Part shown: in pieces, positions 35,872 through 43,634 of the stretch | How the letters are laid out: the number at the start of each line of letters is the position of its first letter | Numbering within the stretch: the first letter of the stretch is position 1 | Assembly: GCA_965208395.1 (NCBI GenBank) | Contig: CBDBON010000003.1 | Coordinates: forward strand, 1,116,001-1,180,000 | Source of the DNA: CBDBON01 sp965208395 | GTDB taxonomy: Bacteria; Chloroflexota; Dehalococcoidia; Lucifugimonadales; CBDBON01 | Reading direction: 5' to 3' | Length of the DNA: 64,000 nucleotides | Made by a program: the position numbers and the translations under genes | The notes under the pieces: model-generated | What the model saw: the letters and a program-made list of their open reading frames with translations, nothing else | What the model was told of the DNA's origin: nothing | Databases searched by the model: none

Positions 35872-36200
35872 TCGCGTCATCTCAGCCGAGTGCTGCTCAA
35901 GCTGAAGTCGTCGTTCCGAGGCCACTCGTTGTCACGGACCAGGCCTGCATTCAGATGGCGATGTCGCCTGTACCCGACACGAACTACTGGGGAACATTGG
36001 CACTACTGCCTCATCGATGCACCCTATCCTCAGATCTGGCTCATGAATTGTCCTACTGTTCGTGCTGATCTAGGCAGCTACGCGGAGATTCTCGTAGGCA
36101 TCGGCGAGTTCAGTAGCGACCACCCTTGGTCACGGCCACAAATCCGTTCAAGACTGGTACAGGGCTCTGCTGTGGCAGGGGAGACGGGATTTGCAGGCCA
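35872..36200. other. intergenic region, nothing recognised
   Basis: These 329 bases lie between the convergent integrase and lipoprotein genes. A frame of 109 codons (35,890-36,219, plus) has no family-like features or ribosome site and overlaps the lipoprotein end. No repeat of the tRNA 3' end was seen here. Confidence 0.4.
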
Positions 36201-36689
36201 TTACCTATCAACCTGCTGACAGTCCCTGAGTTTCACTGCCCCAGCTTCGGTCATAAAGGAGCTGGGAAATGCTTCTTCCAGTACTCCCTGTACCGCTATA
36301 TAGTCCCCGTTATTGAGAGGAAATACGTCAGTCTTCGAACGGAAGGTGCACGTTATGTAGTGGTCCCTTCTGAGCAAGCGTTTGTCGATACGAAACTGGA
36401 TGCCTGCTCCTTCGATCTTCGTTATTACACCCTCGAAGGGACCTAGTTGTTGACCCACCCGCGACTTCAATCGAGTGGGATTGCTCTTAAGCTCATTCTT
36501 CAATCCGAAGTAGAACTGTTCGGCCGTGAGATGTTTGCGCGTCGGAGCGCTTTCCTGACTAGTCAAACCACAGGCTGAAATCGAGAATACGACGATGAGC
36601 ACACCGAGAGAGACCATTCGAGGCAAAAGCTTATCTATCGCCGGGTGGGAGTTGAGCAACCAAGCAAAGTGTCGCGGATTGGTTATCAC
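36201..36689 (-). CDS. lipoprotein with OB-fold (tRNA_anti-like) domain
   Basis: 162 residues from GTG 36689, or about 138 from ATG 36617. A hydrophobic segment ends in a lipobox SISAC. The mature part contains FEGVITKIEGAGIQFRI and NGDYIAVQGVLEEAF, then VKLRDCQQV, a pattern like the OB-fold tRNA_anti-like family of small secreted proteins. Its GTG start touches the stop codon of the HAD gene, so it may be the last gene of the phosphoribosyltransferase-DprA-HAD operon. The role is unknown. Confidence 0.6.
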   Translation of the reverse strand: MITNPRHFAWLLNSHPAIDKLLPRMVSLGVLIVVFSISACGLTSQESAPTRKHLTAEQFYFGLKNELKSNPTRLKSRVGQQLGPFEGVITKIEGAGIQFRIDKRLLRRDHYITCTFRSKTDVFPLNNGDYIAVQGVLEEAFPSSFMTEAGAVKLRDCQQVDR

Positions 36690-37201
36690 TACATCCGATC
36701 CCGCAGTGTATCTTCAAAGAACGTGTGCAACTCGTCGACTGACATGAACAAGTAGTCGGGACAGGATTTTCTCAACTGTTCAGTATCCTCGCATCCCCAG
36801 CCAGCTCCGATGGCGACGACACCAGCTCGCCTGGAAGCAACCGTGTCCTCGGGTCTGTCCCCCACATGGAACGACGTGGAGGCCTCAGCGTTGTTGTGTT
36901 CAAGCGCAAATAGAAGGCCCTCCGGGTCTGGCTTTCGACGACGGACCTGGTGGAAACCGATTACTGAATCGATAGGCCAGCCATGCCTGGCTACAAAGCC
37001 TTCCGCGACCATACTTGGACTGGTTGTTACGATAGCAATGCTCTCGTTCCAGTCGGACAAGACATGAAGCAGTTCGGTGATACCAGGATAAGGACTTAGG
37101 CTCTTGGCCCTCCGGTTGACGTCAGACCATCTGCGGGACACCCTTAGGGAGGCTAACGAACTAGTGTCAACCAGGGTTTGGTCGAAATCGAATATCACCA
37201 T
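36689..37201 (-). CDS. HAD-superfamily phosphatase
   Basis: 170 residues with all four HAD motifs: FDFDQT (residues 4-9, nucleophile D5), VTTS near 59, the lysine in RRRKPDPEG and GDRPEDT near 113. The small alpha-helical cap resembles phosphoglycolate-phosphatase-like members. It probably dephosphorylates a small molecule such as a nucleotide or sugar phosphate. It starts 8 bases after dprA, which suggests the product of the upstream phosphoribosyltransferase could be its substrate; that is inference. Confidence 0.85.
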   Translation of the reverse strand: MVIFDFDQTLVDTSSLASLRVSRRWSDVNRRAKSLSPYPGITELLHVLSDWNESIAIVTTSPSMVAEGFVARHGWPIDSVIGFHQVRRRKPDPEGLLFALEHNNAEASTSFHVGDRPEDTVASRRAGVVAIGAGWGCEDTEQLRKSCPDYLFMSVDELHTFFEDTLRDRM

Positions 37202-37209
37202 TGCACGAA

Positions 37210-38190
37210 CTAGACCAGACGTAACTGCTGCTCCACGACCGCCGCGGATTCCGCCTGTTGTATCTCCGGCGGCGGCGCGTCGATGCTGGCCAGAAAGCGG
37301 CTTAGCGATGGTTGGTCGGCAATGGGGACTGCTACTCCTTGATTGATCAGCCTTTGATTGCCCTGAGCCTGAACCTCATCACGGAGCTGAGGTGGGTGGT
37401 CAATGCAGGCCAGAGACCGTCGCTGTTTCTGAGAGAAATCGACGGTATGCATGGTCCCACCCTTCACGTCCGTTTCGATCACCAGGACACCGTCTGAAAG
37501 ACCGCTCTGTATCCTGTCCCTATATGCGAAAGTCCAACGCGCCGGTTTCACACCAATCGGCAACTCGCTGACAAGACATCCCCCGTATTCGAGAATCTGG
37601 TCCGCTAGGTCACGATTCGCTGCGGGGTAAACTTTGTCCAGCCCATGCGCCAGAACTGCTACGCCGACACCCCTGCCCTCCACGCAACCTTCGTGAGCTT
37701 TGGCGTCGCAGCCCAAAGCAAGTCCACTTACCACAACCATTCCCGACTCCGCCGCAAACCTTCCAGCCTTCTGCGCGACCCGTTCTCCGAACTGTGTCGG
37801 CTTGCGTGTTCCGACTATCGCAACACTGTTGGCAATGTTCAGAGCTTCAATACGCCCTCTGGCGAAAAGCACAGCAGGGGGATCATCAATATTCCGCAAC
37901 CGCCTGGGATAACGTTGGTCAAAAAACGGAATGGCTTCAAGGCCTGCGTCTTGGCCTTCCGCTAGCCAGCGCACGCTGTTAGTCCAGGCTTCCTCATAGC
38001 CATCTGTGTATTCGACGTGCTCGGAAACTAGAGACAAGAACACGTCGTGGGGATCGAGATAAACTAGTTTGTCAGCCACCTTTTTGAACAGCTCCAAAGC
38101 CTTGCGGTTGCTCATCCCCTTCAATCTCGACAGGGATAGCAAGACCTGGGTGACTTTCAGCGACGGTGCACTACAGAGTGTCGTGTTCAT
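37210..38190 (-). CDS. dprA: DprA/Smf family protein
   Basis: 326 residues. An N-terminal helical region (LSLSRLKGMSNRKALELFKKV) is followed by the DprA Rossmann core: FFDQRYPRRLRNIDDPPAVLFARG, VAIVGTRKPTQFGERVA, VVVSGLALGCDAKAHEGC, AHGLDKVYPAANRDLADQI, and YRDRIQSGLSDGVLVIETDVKGGTMHTVDFS. These match DprA's GSR.., SGxAxGID.xAH, YPxxN and RNRIIAGLS blocks with changes. Classical DprA loads RecA on incoming single-stranded DNA. Here it lies in a mobile element between phosphoribosyltransferase and HAD genes, so a defence role is as likely as transformation. Confidence 0.9.
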   Translation of the reverse strand: MNTTLCSAPSLKVTQVLLSLSRLKGMSNRKALELFKKVADKLVYLDPHDVFLSLVSEHVEYTDGYEEAWTNSVRWLAEGQDAGLEAIPFFDQRYPRRLRNIDDPPAVLFARGRIEALNIANSVAIVGTRKPTQFGERVAQKAGRFAAESGMVVVSGLALGCDAKAHEGCVEGRGVGVAVLAHGLDKVYPAANRDLADQILEYGGCLVSELPIGVKPARWTFAYRDRIQSGLSDGVLVIETDVKGGTMHTVDFSQKQRRSLACIDHPPQLRDEVQAQGNQRLINQGVAVPIADQPSLSRFLASIDAPPPEIQQAESAAVVEQQLRLV

Positions 38191-38867
38191 GACTGCTCAT
38201 ACCCCGCCCAGATTTCGTCCCACTCGGATGGTATGTGATCGTTCGTGTAGTACTCGTGACCGTAGTCCATTAGAAAACTCTGGCGGTCGTTCTTGGCGAG
38301 AGCCAACCCGTAGACAGTGACTCCAGAGTTCTTTTGTTTGATCGCGCTGGCTATCGCACAAAGTGTCGAACCTCTTGTAATGAAGTCGTCAACGACGAAT
38401 ACGCTGGACGTGGCTACCGATTCGGACATGTATTCAGCGGACGAAAGTATGGCCTCTCGTTCTTCAGCGGTTCTCTTCTGACCATGCAACTTTGCGTGAG
38501 GCTTTTTCCTGAGCAAATCAAGTGTAAACTCAGCTCCGCATCTCTTGGCACACCATTGCGCTATTGCAGGAAGCACTCGTTTTTCTGAAGCAACGGTCTC
38601 ACTAGACGACAATGCTGGAACGAAAAATACACCTTTACCATCGAGGTCAAGTTCAGCCAAGATAGTGGGTGTTGCAAGACCCAGAAGATGTGCACCGGCC
38701 CTCCGTGACTTCCGGTTGCCTGCTTTGAATCTGGAAAAACGCTGGGTCCATCGCTCACCGAGAACATCTTGAAATCTGTAGCCAATGGCAAAAGCCCGGT
38801 CAATGTCGGGACCGGAATCCAATTCGTCAAAGGCTAGACATGTTCCAAGCAAACTCGCCTCTGCCAA
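38187..38867 (-). CDS. ComF-like phosphoribosyltransferase-domain protein
   Basis: 226 residues. The PRPP-binding loop is VFVVDDFITRGST at residues 156-168. Upstream, LLRKKPHAKLHGQKRTAEEREAIL resembles the ComFC segment before that loop, and VFFVPALSSSETV the early strand. The N-terminal third (LGTCLAFDELDSGPDIDRAFAIGYRFQDVLGERW) is unlike classical ComF, which has a zinc finger there. It overlaps dprA by four bases (ATGA). Start TTG 38867 has GAGG upstream. The nucleobase or acceptor used is unknown. Confidence 0.8.
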   Translation of the reverse strand: MAEASLLGTCLAFDELDSGPDIDRAFAIGYRFQDVLGERWTQRFSRFKAGNRKSRRAGAHLLGLATPTILAELDLDGKGVFFVPALSSSETVASEKRVLPAIAQWCAKRCGAEFTLDLLRKKPHAKLHGQKRTAEEREAILSSAEYMSESVATSSVFVVDDFITRGSTLCAIASAIKQKNSGVTVYGLALAKNDRQSFLMDYGHEYYTNDHIPSEWDEIWAGYEQS

Positions 38868-38923
38868 TTCGCATCCTCGCTTACCTAACGCTAGCTCCTT
38901 ACTCGGTCACATCTACGGGCATC

Positions 38924-38950
38924 ATATTACTTATCTCGTGGGCCAGGCAA
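38924..38950 (-). promoter_or_regulatory. possible promoter of the phosphoribosyltransferase-dprA-HAD operon
   Basis: On the minus strand TTGCCT (38,945-38,950), a 15-base spacer and TAATAT (38,924-38,929) lie about 55 bases before the TTG start. The spacer is short, so the call is tentative. Confidence 0.3.
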
Positions 38951-39038
38951 CCTAGACGCGTCGCAGTCAACGTCAATCCCTCTACCGATACTCCCCGCCT
39001 GAGTGGGCCTGTGACGCTGCCTACCTCGGTACCAACCA

Positions 39039-39617
39039 CTACAGGAATACACTGCCGATCAGCAGCGTGATAAGCGCGACGGCGACCAAGCCAAGCCCGA
39101 TGGCCAACCGTCTCGTCTTCACTTGGGCTACCTGCTCCTTCCGGTACGCCTCCTCGATCTCCCCATACGACTGTCTGCTGGCGGACGCGGTCTCCCTGGC
39201 CTCGTCCCGCTCCCGCTCCAACTCCGACGCTCGCCCGTCCAGCTCCCACAGCCTCCGCCGTAGCTTATCCTCACGAACAAGGGGCCGACGCAATAACTCG
39301 TCGTCGCTCACATACTCTGGCCCCTCCATCCGCAAGTAGATCCGGCACCCTACCCTTTGCACCTCCATCTCTCCCCTGCGAATCATCCGGTCAAGGGTGG
39401 ACCGGGACATATCCAACTCGCGCGCGGCCTCCGCCGACTCCCGGTCCAAGGTGTCGTCTTCGGGTTTCTGCACCCCTTCCAGGGCCGCCACGCGCTGCGT
39501 CAGACTCTCCACCAGCACCGCGAGCTTGTGTGTCACTTCGAGCGCCACCTTTATCCTCGCCTCCAATCTGTCCACCCGCGTCGTCCTCTCCCACTCCGAG
39601 TCGTCCATGTTGGCCAT
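39039..39617 (-). CDS. helix-turn-helix protein with coiled coils and a C-terminal membrane anchor
   Basis: 192 residues. An N-terminal coiled coil (VDRLEARIKVALEVTHKLAVLVESLTQRVAALEG) is followed by an excisionase/MerR-like DNA-binding segment (SAEAARELDMSRSTLDRMIRRGEMEVQRVG), a second coiled coil (LRRRLWELDGRASELERERDEARE) and a C-terminal membrane helix (LAIGLGLVAVALITLLIGSVFL). Tail-anchored HTH proteins are unusual. It lies 171 bases upstream of the phosphoribosyltransferase gene on the same strand and may regulate or sense for it. Confidence 0.7.
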   Translation of the reverse strand: MANMDDSEWERTTRVDRLEARIKVALEVTHKLAVLVESLTQRVAALEGVQKPEDDTLDRESAEAARELDMSRSTLDRMIRRGEMEVQRVGCRIYLRMEGPEYVSDDELLRRPLVREDKLRRRLWELDGRASELERERDEARETASASRQSYGEIEEAYRKEQVAQVKTRRLAIGLGLVAVALITLLIGSVFL

Positions 39618-39760
39618 AAGCCTCTGGGACGGCCAGATGCATCCTGCTCGTCAACCGCTCCCGTCGCAGGACCAGGGCCACTGTCTTCCGGTTCACCCTC
39701 AGGAGAACCGCCGTCTTGCGTTGTCCTTCCCGCTCGACGATGATGGAAAAGAGAGAGGCC

Positions 39761-39930
39761 ATGCCCGCCAAGCCTAGGAGCACCGAGACCATTACCTTCT
39801 CCCTACCCCCCCCTCGGAGATGGCCCAACATCCTCGTGAGGTAGTGAAGGAGGAGGACCGGATCGTGAGCGAGCTCTTGCGTGAAGCGATCCGTCTGTAC
39901 ATGGAGGAGAGGGAGTGGCGCAGACGGTAG
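39761..39930 (+). pseudogene. ribbon-helix-helix (CopG-like) antitoxin with frameshift in a C8 tract
   Basis: ATG 39761 reads MPAKPRSTETITFSLPP, the start of an RHH domain. After the run of eight C (39,806-39,813) the continuation EMAQHPREVVKEEDRIVSELLREAIRLYMEEREWRR lies in another frame, ending at TAG 39,928-39,930. Six or nine C would give one intact RHH protein of about 56 residues. No toxin gene follows in the same direction at once; the HEPN-like gene starts 148 bases later. It may be a true mutation, a phase-variable tract or a sequencing error. Confidence 0.65.
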
Positions 39931-40077
39931 CGGCTGAAACGGCTGCACTCTCGCCGGAACGACCAGAGTGCACAAGGAGATCGACGCAGCCATTTGGCTG
40001 ACGGAGCCTGCATCTTGGGATTTGGCTGGAAGAGACAAAGATAGAGGTAAGGCCCTATCCCACTAAAGGGATGAGCA

Positions 40078-40719
40078 ATGAAGAGTCCGATAGTCGAACG
40101 AGATGAGTTCATGGCCGAGTCGGGTCAGTGTTTCATGTACGTGCTTTGGAGTGAAACCACTATGCGTGACCTTATCGTGCTCCAAGAGGGCGGCACCGAA
40201 ATGCGACGACGCTACTCGGAAGCGTTTGGTCGAGGGCCACATCCCAGTGACTTCTCTCGCAAGAGGGCAAAACTCGGGAAAATGGACTTCGCGGACCTGA
40301 AGGAACGATTCCTAGAGCACTGGCCGCATTGGAAACAAAACCGCGAGATTTGGGACGCTCTTGAACGGCTAGTCTTGTGGCGCAATGGGTTAGGTCACGC
40401 AAACGTTCAACCCTTCAGAGGGTACCATTTGTATACACCGAGGGATGCTTCGTGGAAGAGGATTGATGCCCATATGAGATGCGGTCAGTGCTTCAAGTAC
40501 CACGGGTGTTGTGCCTGTGGTCAGGAGGAGCTTGCTCAGCCGCCCACTTTGATTGTGCGCTCCCAAACTTTGAAGACCATCTACGAAGACATTCGGACTG
40601 TTGACGTCCGGTGTTTCTACCCCACAGCCTTGTCCCTCAACGTCGCGTACAGCGGTGTGGCATGGCCCAACGAAGAAGGGGAGTACACCATCAAGTCGAA
40701 TCGGCTTTCAGGAGACTAG
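40078..40719 (+). CDS. HEPN-like protein with a cysteine cluster
   Basis: 213 residues, no full-length match recognised. Helical residues 70-110 contain LVLWRNGLGHANV, giving R102-N-x3-H107, the Rx4-6H signature of HEPN ribonucleases. A later cluster MRCGQCFKYHGCCACGQEE (C135, C138, C144, C145, C147) could bind zinc. The N-terminus SGQCFMYVLWSETTMRDLIVLQ also fits a HEPN-type helix. It follows a broken RHH antitoxin, so a toxin or defence RNase is possible. Family placement rests on a short motif only. Confidence 0.5.
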   Translation: MKSPIVERDEFMAESGQCFMYVLWSETTMRDLIVLQEGGTEMRRRYSEAFGRGPHPSDFSRKRAKLGKMDFADLKERFLEHWPHWKQNREIWDALERLVLWRNGLGHANVQPFRGYHLYTPRDASWKRIDAHMRCGQCFKYHGCCACGQEELAQPPTLIVRSQTLKTIYEDIRTVDVRCFYPTALSLNVAYSGVAWPNEEGEYTIKSNRLSGD

Positions 40720-40803
40720 ATGCAATACGTTGCCTCTCGATCTCAGCCACTTCGATCAGCCTTTTTCTGAAGGTCGGACTCACTAGGGAAAGGAGACCTG
40801 ACG

Positions 40804-41024
40804 ATGGCGAAGCAAGAAAGTCACCTGCTGGAGCACTATTGGGACACCCGAACGGACGGGACGATGCTGTGTGCATTTCAAGCAGTGAGAGGCGCCTCAA
40901 CAAGCAAGGTCGCCGGTCGATTGACGGCGTGATTGTACTAGACCGCCAACACCGCTGGCTGGAGAAGCCAGACCACGACCCGAACTACATTCAAGGCAAG
41001 GACATTACGGAATGCCAAGTTTAG
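40804..41024 (+). pseudogene. small unknown gene, apparently frameshifted
   Basis: ATG 40804, with an AAAGGAG at about 40,789, begins MAKQESHLLEHYWDTRTDGT; the protein-like sequence then seems to continue in another frame as RRSIDGVIVLDRQHRWLEKPDHDPNYIQGKDI up to 41,024. Either frame alone is short. I do not recognise the family. The frameshift call is a judgement from composition only. Confidence 0.3.
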
Positions 41025-41286
41025 GGGCTTGACAGGAAGGCTGCCACATCACAGCGTCGGCAGGAAAAACACTGCCCCGGTACGGATGATGATCCAGCGG
41101 CGGTGACGACTCCCTATCCTTCCGCCACGACTCGCGGTCCTCCTTGGTCAGCGACCCTCGAGTCAGCCATCCTCCATATGCCTCACGACCCTGTCGACGG
41201 TCTCCTAGCGTCGCCTAGAAAAGGCGAACCTGTTATCATATAGGCCCCCTGTCAAAGCTACGGGGTTGGAAGGTGGTGAGAGTTGA

Positions 41287-41553
41287 ATGGCAATCTTCGC
41301 CGTAGTGGGGGTCGCCGAGCCAGACTACATCCACGACCGTCTGACAGAGCACTTTCCCGAGTCCTTCTACGTGGCGGGCCATCGCACGTTCTTTGTGTCC
41401 ACGGATAGCTTTACGACCCGCCAGATTGCCGAAAAGGTCGGGCTGTCGGGGGAGACGGGGGATGTCCGTGGCATCGTTCTGCTAGTCACTTCATACTACG
41501 GTTACCACGACCGGGACCTATGGGAGTGGATACAGGTGAATCACCGTGCCTGA
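41287..41553 (+). CDS. conserved-looking 88-residue protein of unknown function
   Basis: The sequence MAIFAVVGVAEPDYIHDRLTEHFPESFYVAG then RGIVLLVTSYYGYHDRDLWEWIQ looks like a small alpha/beta domain (beta-strand, helix, two strands, helix). Size and layout recall ferredoxin-like folds, but I recognise no catalytic motif. It overlaps the next gene by 8 bases, so the two are probably translated together. ATG 41287 is chosen, with GAAGGTGGTGAG upstream. Several A/T-rich -10-like sequences (TATCATATAG near 41,235) precede it. Confidence 0.65.
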   Translation: MAIFAVVGVAEPDYIHDRLTEHFPESFYVAGHRTFFVSTDSFTTRQIAEKVGLSGETGDVRGIVLLVTSYYGYHDRDLWEWIQVNHRA

Positions 41554-41878
41554 GCCGCATCGCGGTCGCCAGCCTACTACATCGCCTCCGCCTTCACGTT
41601 CGCCCACCCCTGTGCCCGGCCCAACTGAATCACAGTGGGCCATCCAGTCGTTCAACCTACTCCAGTCCCAGATCACCGAGGGGCTCCGCGACCTGAAGGA
41701 CGACATCCGGCGACTTGATAGGAAAGTCGACCGCGTCACTCGTCGCGCCGACAAGCGCCTGAGTAAGATAGAGGCCACTACCAACAGGCTCACAGCCAAA
41801 CTTGCTGTTGCTGGGACCATCGCAGCCATTGTTGCGTCAGGCGTCGCTTTCGCAGTTGCTCGATGGATCAGCGGGTAA
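41546..41878 (+). CDS. coiled-coil protein with C-terminal membrane helix
   Basis: 110 residues from GTG 41546. A Pro/Ser/Thr-rich N-terminus is followed by a coiled coil (LRDLKDDIRRLDRKVDRVTRRADKRLSKIEATTNRL) and a C-terminal hydrophobic helix (AVAGTIAAIVASGVAFAVARW). The layout resembles phage XhlA-like or tail-anchored proteins. It overlaps the 88-residue protein gene by 8 bases, so they likely form a pair; the function is unknown. Confidence 0.65.
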   Translation: MPEPHRGRQPTTSPPPSRSPTPVPGPTESQWAIQSFNLLQSQITEGLRDLKDDIRRLDRKVDRVTRRADKRLSKIEATTNRLTAKLAVAGTIAAIVASGVAFAVARWISG

Positions 41879-42011
41879 GGATCGGCAGCGGTCTTCCTCG
41901 CATTGAGAGACGGACGTTGTGACCCAGTGCCACTTCTTATGTCAGAGCTGAGCGAATTCAGCGTCGACCGGAGTGGGGTGACCCACAACTATCTTTGAGG
42001 GATGGTCGAGG

Positions 42012-42413
42012 ATGACTCTGTCAGATTGGGCAGATGTAGCCACCATGACGGCGAGCGGCTTGGCGATACTCGGAATTGGCTGGCTGGTGTTCACCCAAAT
42101 CAGGCGTCGCCAGAGAGCGAAGGCAGATCGCGAATATATGTACACTCGATTCAAGTCCGCTCTTAAGGCTGGCGAGCACTGGCGTCAGTCAGTAAATCTT
42201 GCTGATTTGCCGCCGCCAGGGACGAATGCCGAGGCGCGTCTCGAAGTGTACCTCGACCTCATAGGACTGCATCTGACCTATATATCAGCCCAACTGGGGC
42301 TCCTGCTTATCATTGATACGTGCGACTTCCGCAGAAGAGCCGATGACGACACCGAGTTCGCTTCCTTGCTGGCCAACTGGGAATGGAGATCGCCCATCAC
42401 TAGGCGGGAGTAA
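42012..42413 (+). CDS. hypothetical protein with one N-terminal membrane helix
   Basis: 133 residues. A single membrane segment (VATMTASGLAILGIGWLVFTQI, residues 9-30) is followed by a basic stretch RRRQRAKADREYMYTRF and a soluble helical part. No family recognised. It stands alone with about 130 bases before and a palindrome after it. Confidence 0.5.
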   Translation: MTLSDWADVATMTASGLAILGIGWLVFTQIRRRQRAKADREYMYTRFKSALKAGEHWRQSVNLADLPPPGTNAEARLEVYLDLIGLHLTYISAQLGLLLIIDTCDFRRRADDDTEFASLLANWEWRSPITRRE

Positions 42414-42553
42414 CCGCAAGAGGCGGGAGGACCCAGTGCCGGGCATCGTGAGCTTCGTGGTTCTTAGAGGGATTCTCAACGGAATTGGGGTAAAGTGATG
42501 TGGGAACAATTGAAACAATAGCCCGATTTCGTAGCTCGATTAGAGCCCCTATC

Positions 42554-42571
42554 ATGGCCTAGCTAGGCCAT
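42554..42571. promoter_or_regulatory. perfect 18-bp palindrome beside the AlpA gene
   Basis: ATGGCCTAGCTAGGCCAT (42,554-42,571) equals its own reverse complement. It lies one base beyond the end of the AlpA-like gene and before the facing hypothetical gene. It may be a regulator-binding site; as a hairpin it has no loop and no T-run. Confidence 0.5.
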
Positions 42572-42572
42572 A

Positions 42573-42797
42573 TCAGTCAGGCGACTCCCAAGCAGCAGTG
42601 TCCGAACCGAGTTCGCTCGCCGCCACCGGCCGTGTCTCTATCCAGGCGGCGATGTCGCTTGCCCTCCACCTGACGGCCGTATCGCTGACCTTGACAGATG
42701 CAGGGAATCTCCCACTTCGCATCAACCTGTAGATCGAGGCGCGGCTCAGTCCGGTAAGCTCCTCCACTTCTCGGCGACGCAGCAGCCTGTCTCTCAT
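42573..42797 (-). CDS. AlpA/excisionase-type helix-turn-helix protein
   Basis: 74 residues from ATG 42797, which follows AAGGAG; the frame extends further but without a ribosome site. LLRRREVEELTGLSRASIYRLMRSGRFPASVKVSDTAVRWRASDIAAWIETR is the AlpA/MerR-like winged HTH used by prophages and conjugative elements for excision or integrase control. It is likely the recombination directionality factor or a transcription regulator of this element. Confidence 0.9.
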   Translation of the reverse strand: MRDRLLRRREVEELTGLSRASIYRLMRSGRFPASVKVSDTAVRWRASDIAAWIETRPVAASELGSDTAAWESPD

Positions 42798-43024
42798 TCT
42801 TGCGCTCCTTACTCTTCTGGGATGACTCTTGTTGCGTAATCGCATCTGCGGCTCGCAGGCCGTCTGGTCGCTCGTTGCGGATCAGTCGGATAGGGCCGCT
42901 GACGCTGACGGGATGGGGCGAGCGCCCACGGCTGCTCAACCCGGCTCTGCCTACGAGCTGTGGGCCGGGTCCGACCCCGCCGCGCCGCCTATGCGCGTTA
43001 GACCGCGCCGGCGGGGATCAGGTA

Positions 43025-43345
43025 CTAGTTCTCCTCCTGCTCGAAGAAGCTCAACTGGACCCCTTTGCCCATGAGGACCTCGACGCCTCCATGGACCCGG
43101 CTGGCGAAGCGCAGGAGGGAGAGCATCGCTCCCCCTGACGGCTCGACGCCCTGGTGAGCCCACCTGAGCAGGCTCTTGGGGTCGATGCCGATGGCCTGTG
43201 CCATGCCGTTCCAGGTGAACTTGCTGGCCTTCTTGAGGCGCACGATGCGCTTGCCGAAGTCTTCCGGCAGCACGGCGTTCTCCAGGGGCATGGCGCGTCC
43301 GTCGATGTTGATCCAGTCGCTGTGTTCCGTGTCACTGATCGTCAT
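43025..43345 (-). CDS. XRE-like helix-turn-helix protein
   Basis: 106 residues. The DNA-binding helices are GKRIVRLKKASKFTWNGMAQAIGIDPKSLLRWAHQGVEPSGGAMLSLLRFA, a lambda-repressor-like fold. A preceding segment (DWINIDGRAMPLENAVLPEDF) and the tail VQLSFFEQEEN have no known family. It overlaps the following XRE gene upstream by 14 bases, so the two are co-translated. Confidence 0.75.
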   Translation of the reverse strand: MTISDTEHSDWINIDGRAMPLENAVLPEDFGKRIVRLKKASKFTWNGMAQAIGIDPKSLLRWAHQGVEPSGGAMLSLLRFASRVHGGVEVLMGKGVQLSFFEQEEN

Positions 43346-43613
43346 GTGGTACCTCCCAGTAGAAGAGTTGGTGGAAGTCGTCCACCGCGAGGGCCTGCTG
43401 CATCCGGCGGCGGATGCGGCCGGAGGGTGAGCGCCCCCCGTTGACCAGCATCGACAGGTAGCCGGGGCTTATCCCCACCTCGGCGGCGAGCCAGTTCTGG
43501 GAACGGTTCAGCACCGTGAGCCGCTCCCAGAGGGCCGCCGTGTTGAGCCGGACAACGTTCCGTCCTCTGCGCCTCCGAGGGCCTTTCTTCTTGCTGGTGT
43601 TTCTTGAAGGCAT
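43332..43613 (-). CDS. XRE-like helix-turn-helix protein
   Basis: 93 residues. A very basic N-terminus (KKKGPRRRRGRN) precedes the HTH (ALWERLTVLNRSQNWLAAEVGISPGYLSMLVNGGRSPSGRIRRRMQQAL). The tail is FHQLFYWEVPHDDQ. It lies between the smaller XRE gene and the replication-relaxation gene on the same strand, and probably regulates transfer or replication. Confidence 0.8.
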   Translation of the reverse strand: MPSRNTSKKKGPRRRRGRNVVRLNTAALWERLTVLNRSQNWLAAEVGISPGYLSMLVNGGRSPSGRIRRRMQQALAVDDFHQLFYWEVPHDDQ

Positions 43614-43634
43614 TGTTGTCTTCTGTTCTGTGGT

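Noticed and set aside
36689..38867. Calling the operon a natural-competence locus
   Set aside because: Although DprA and ComF-like proteins are competence families, no pilus, ComEC or nuclease genes occur and the locus is element cargo.
41287..41553. Cas2-like protein
   Set aside because: Size and alternating strands recall Cas2, but no conserved Asp motif, no cas1 and no repeats nearby.
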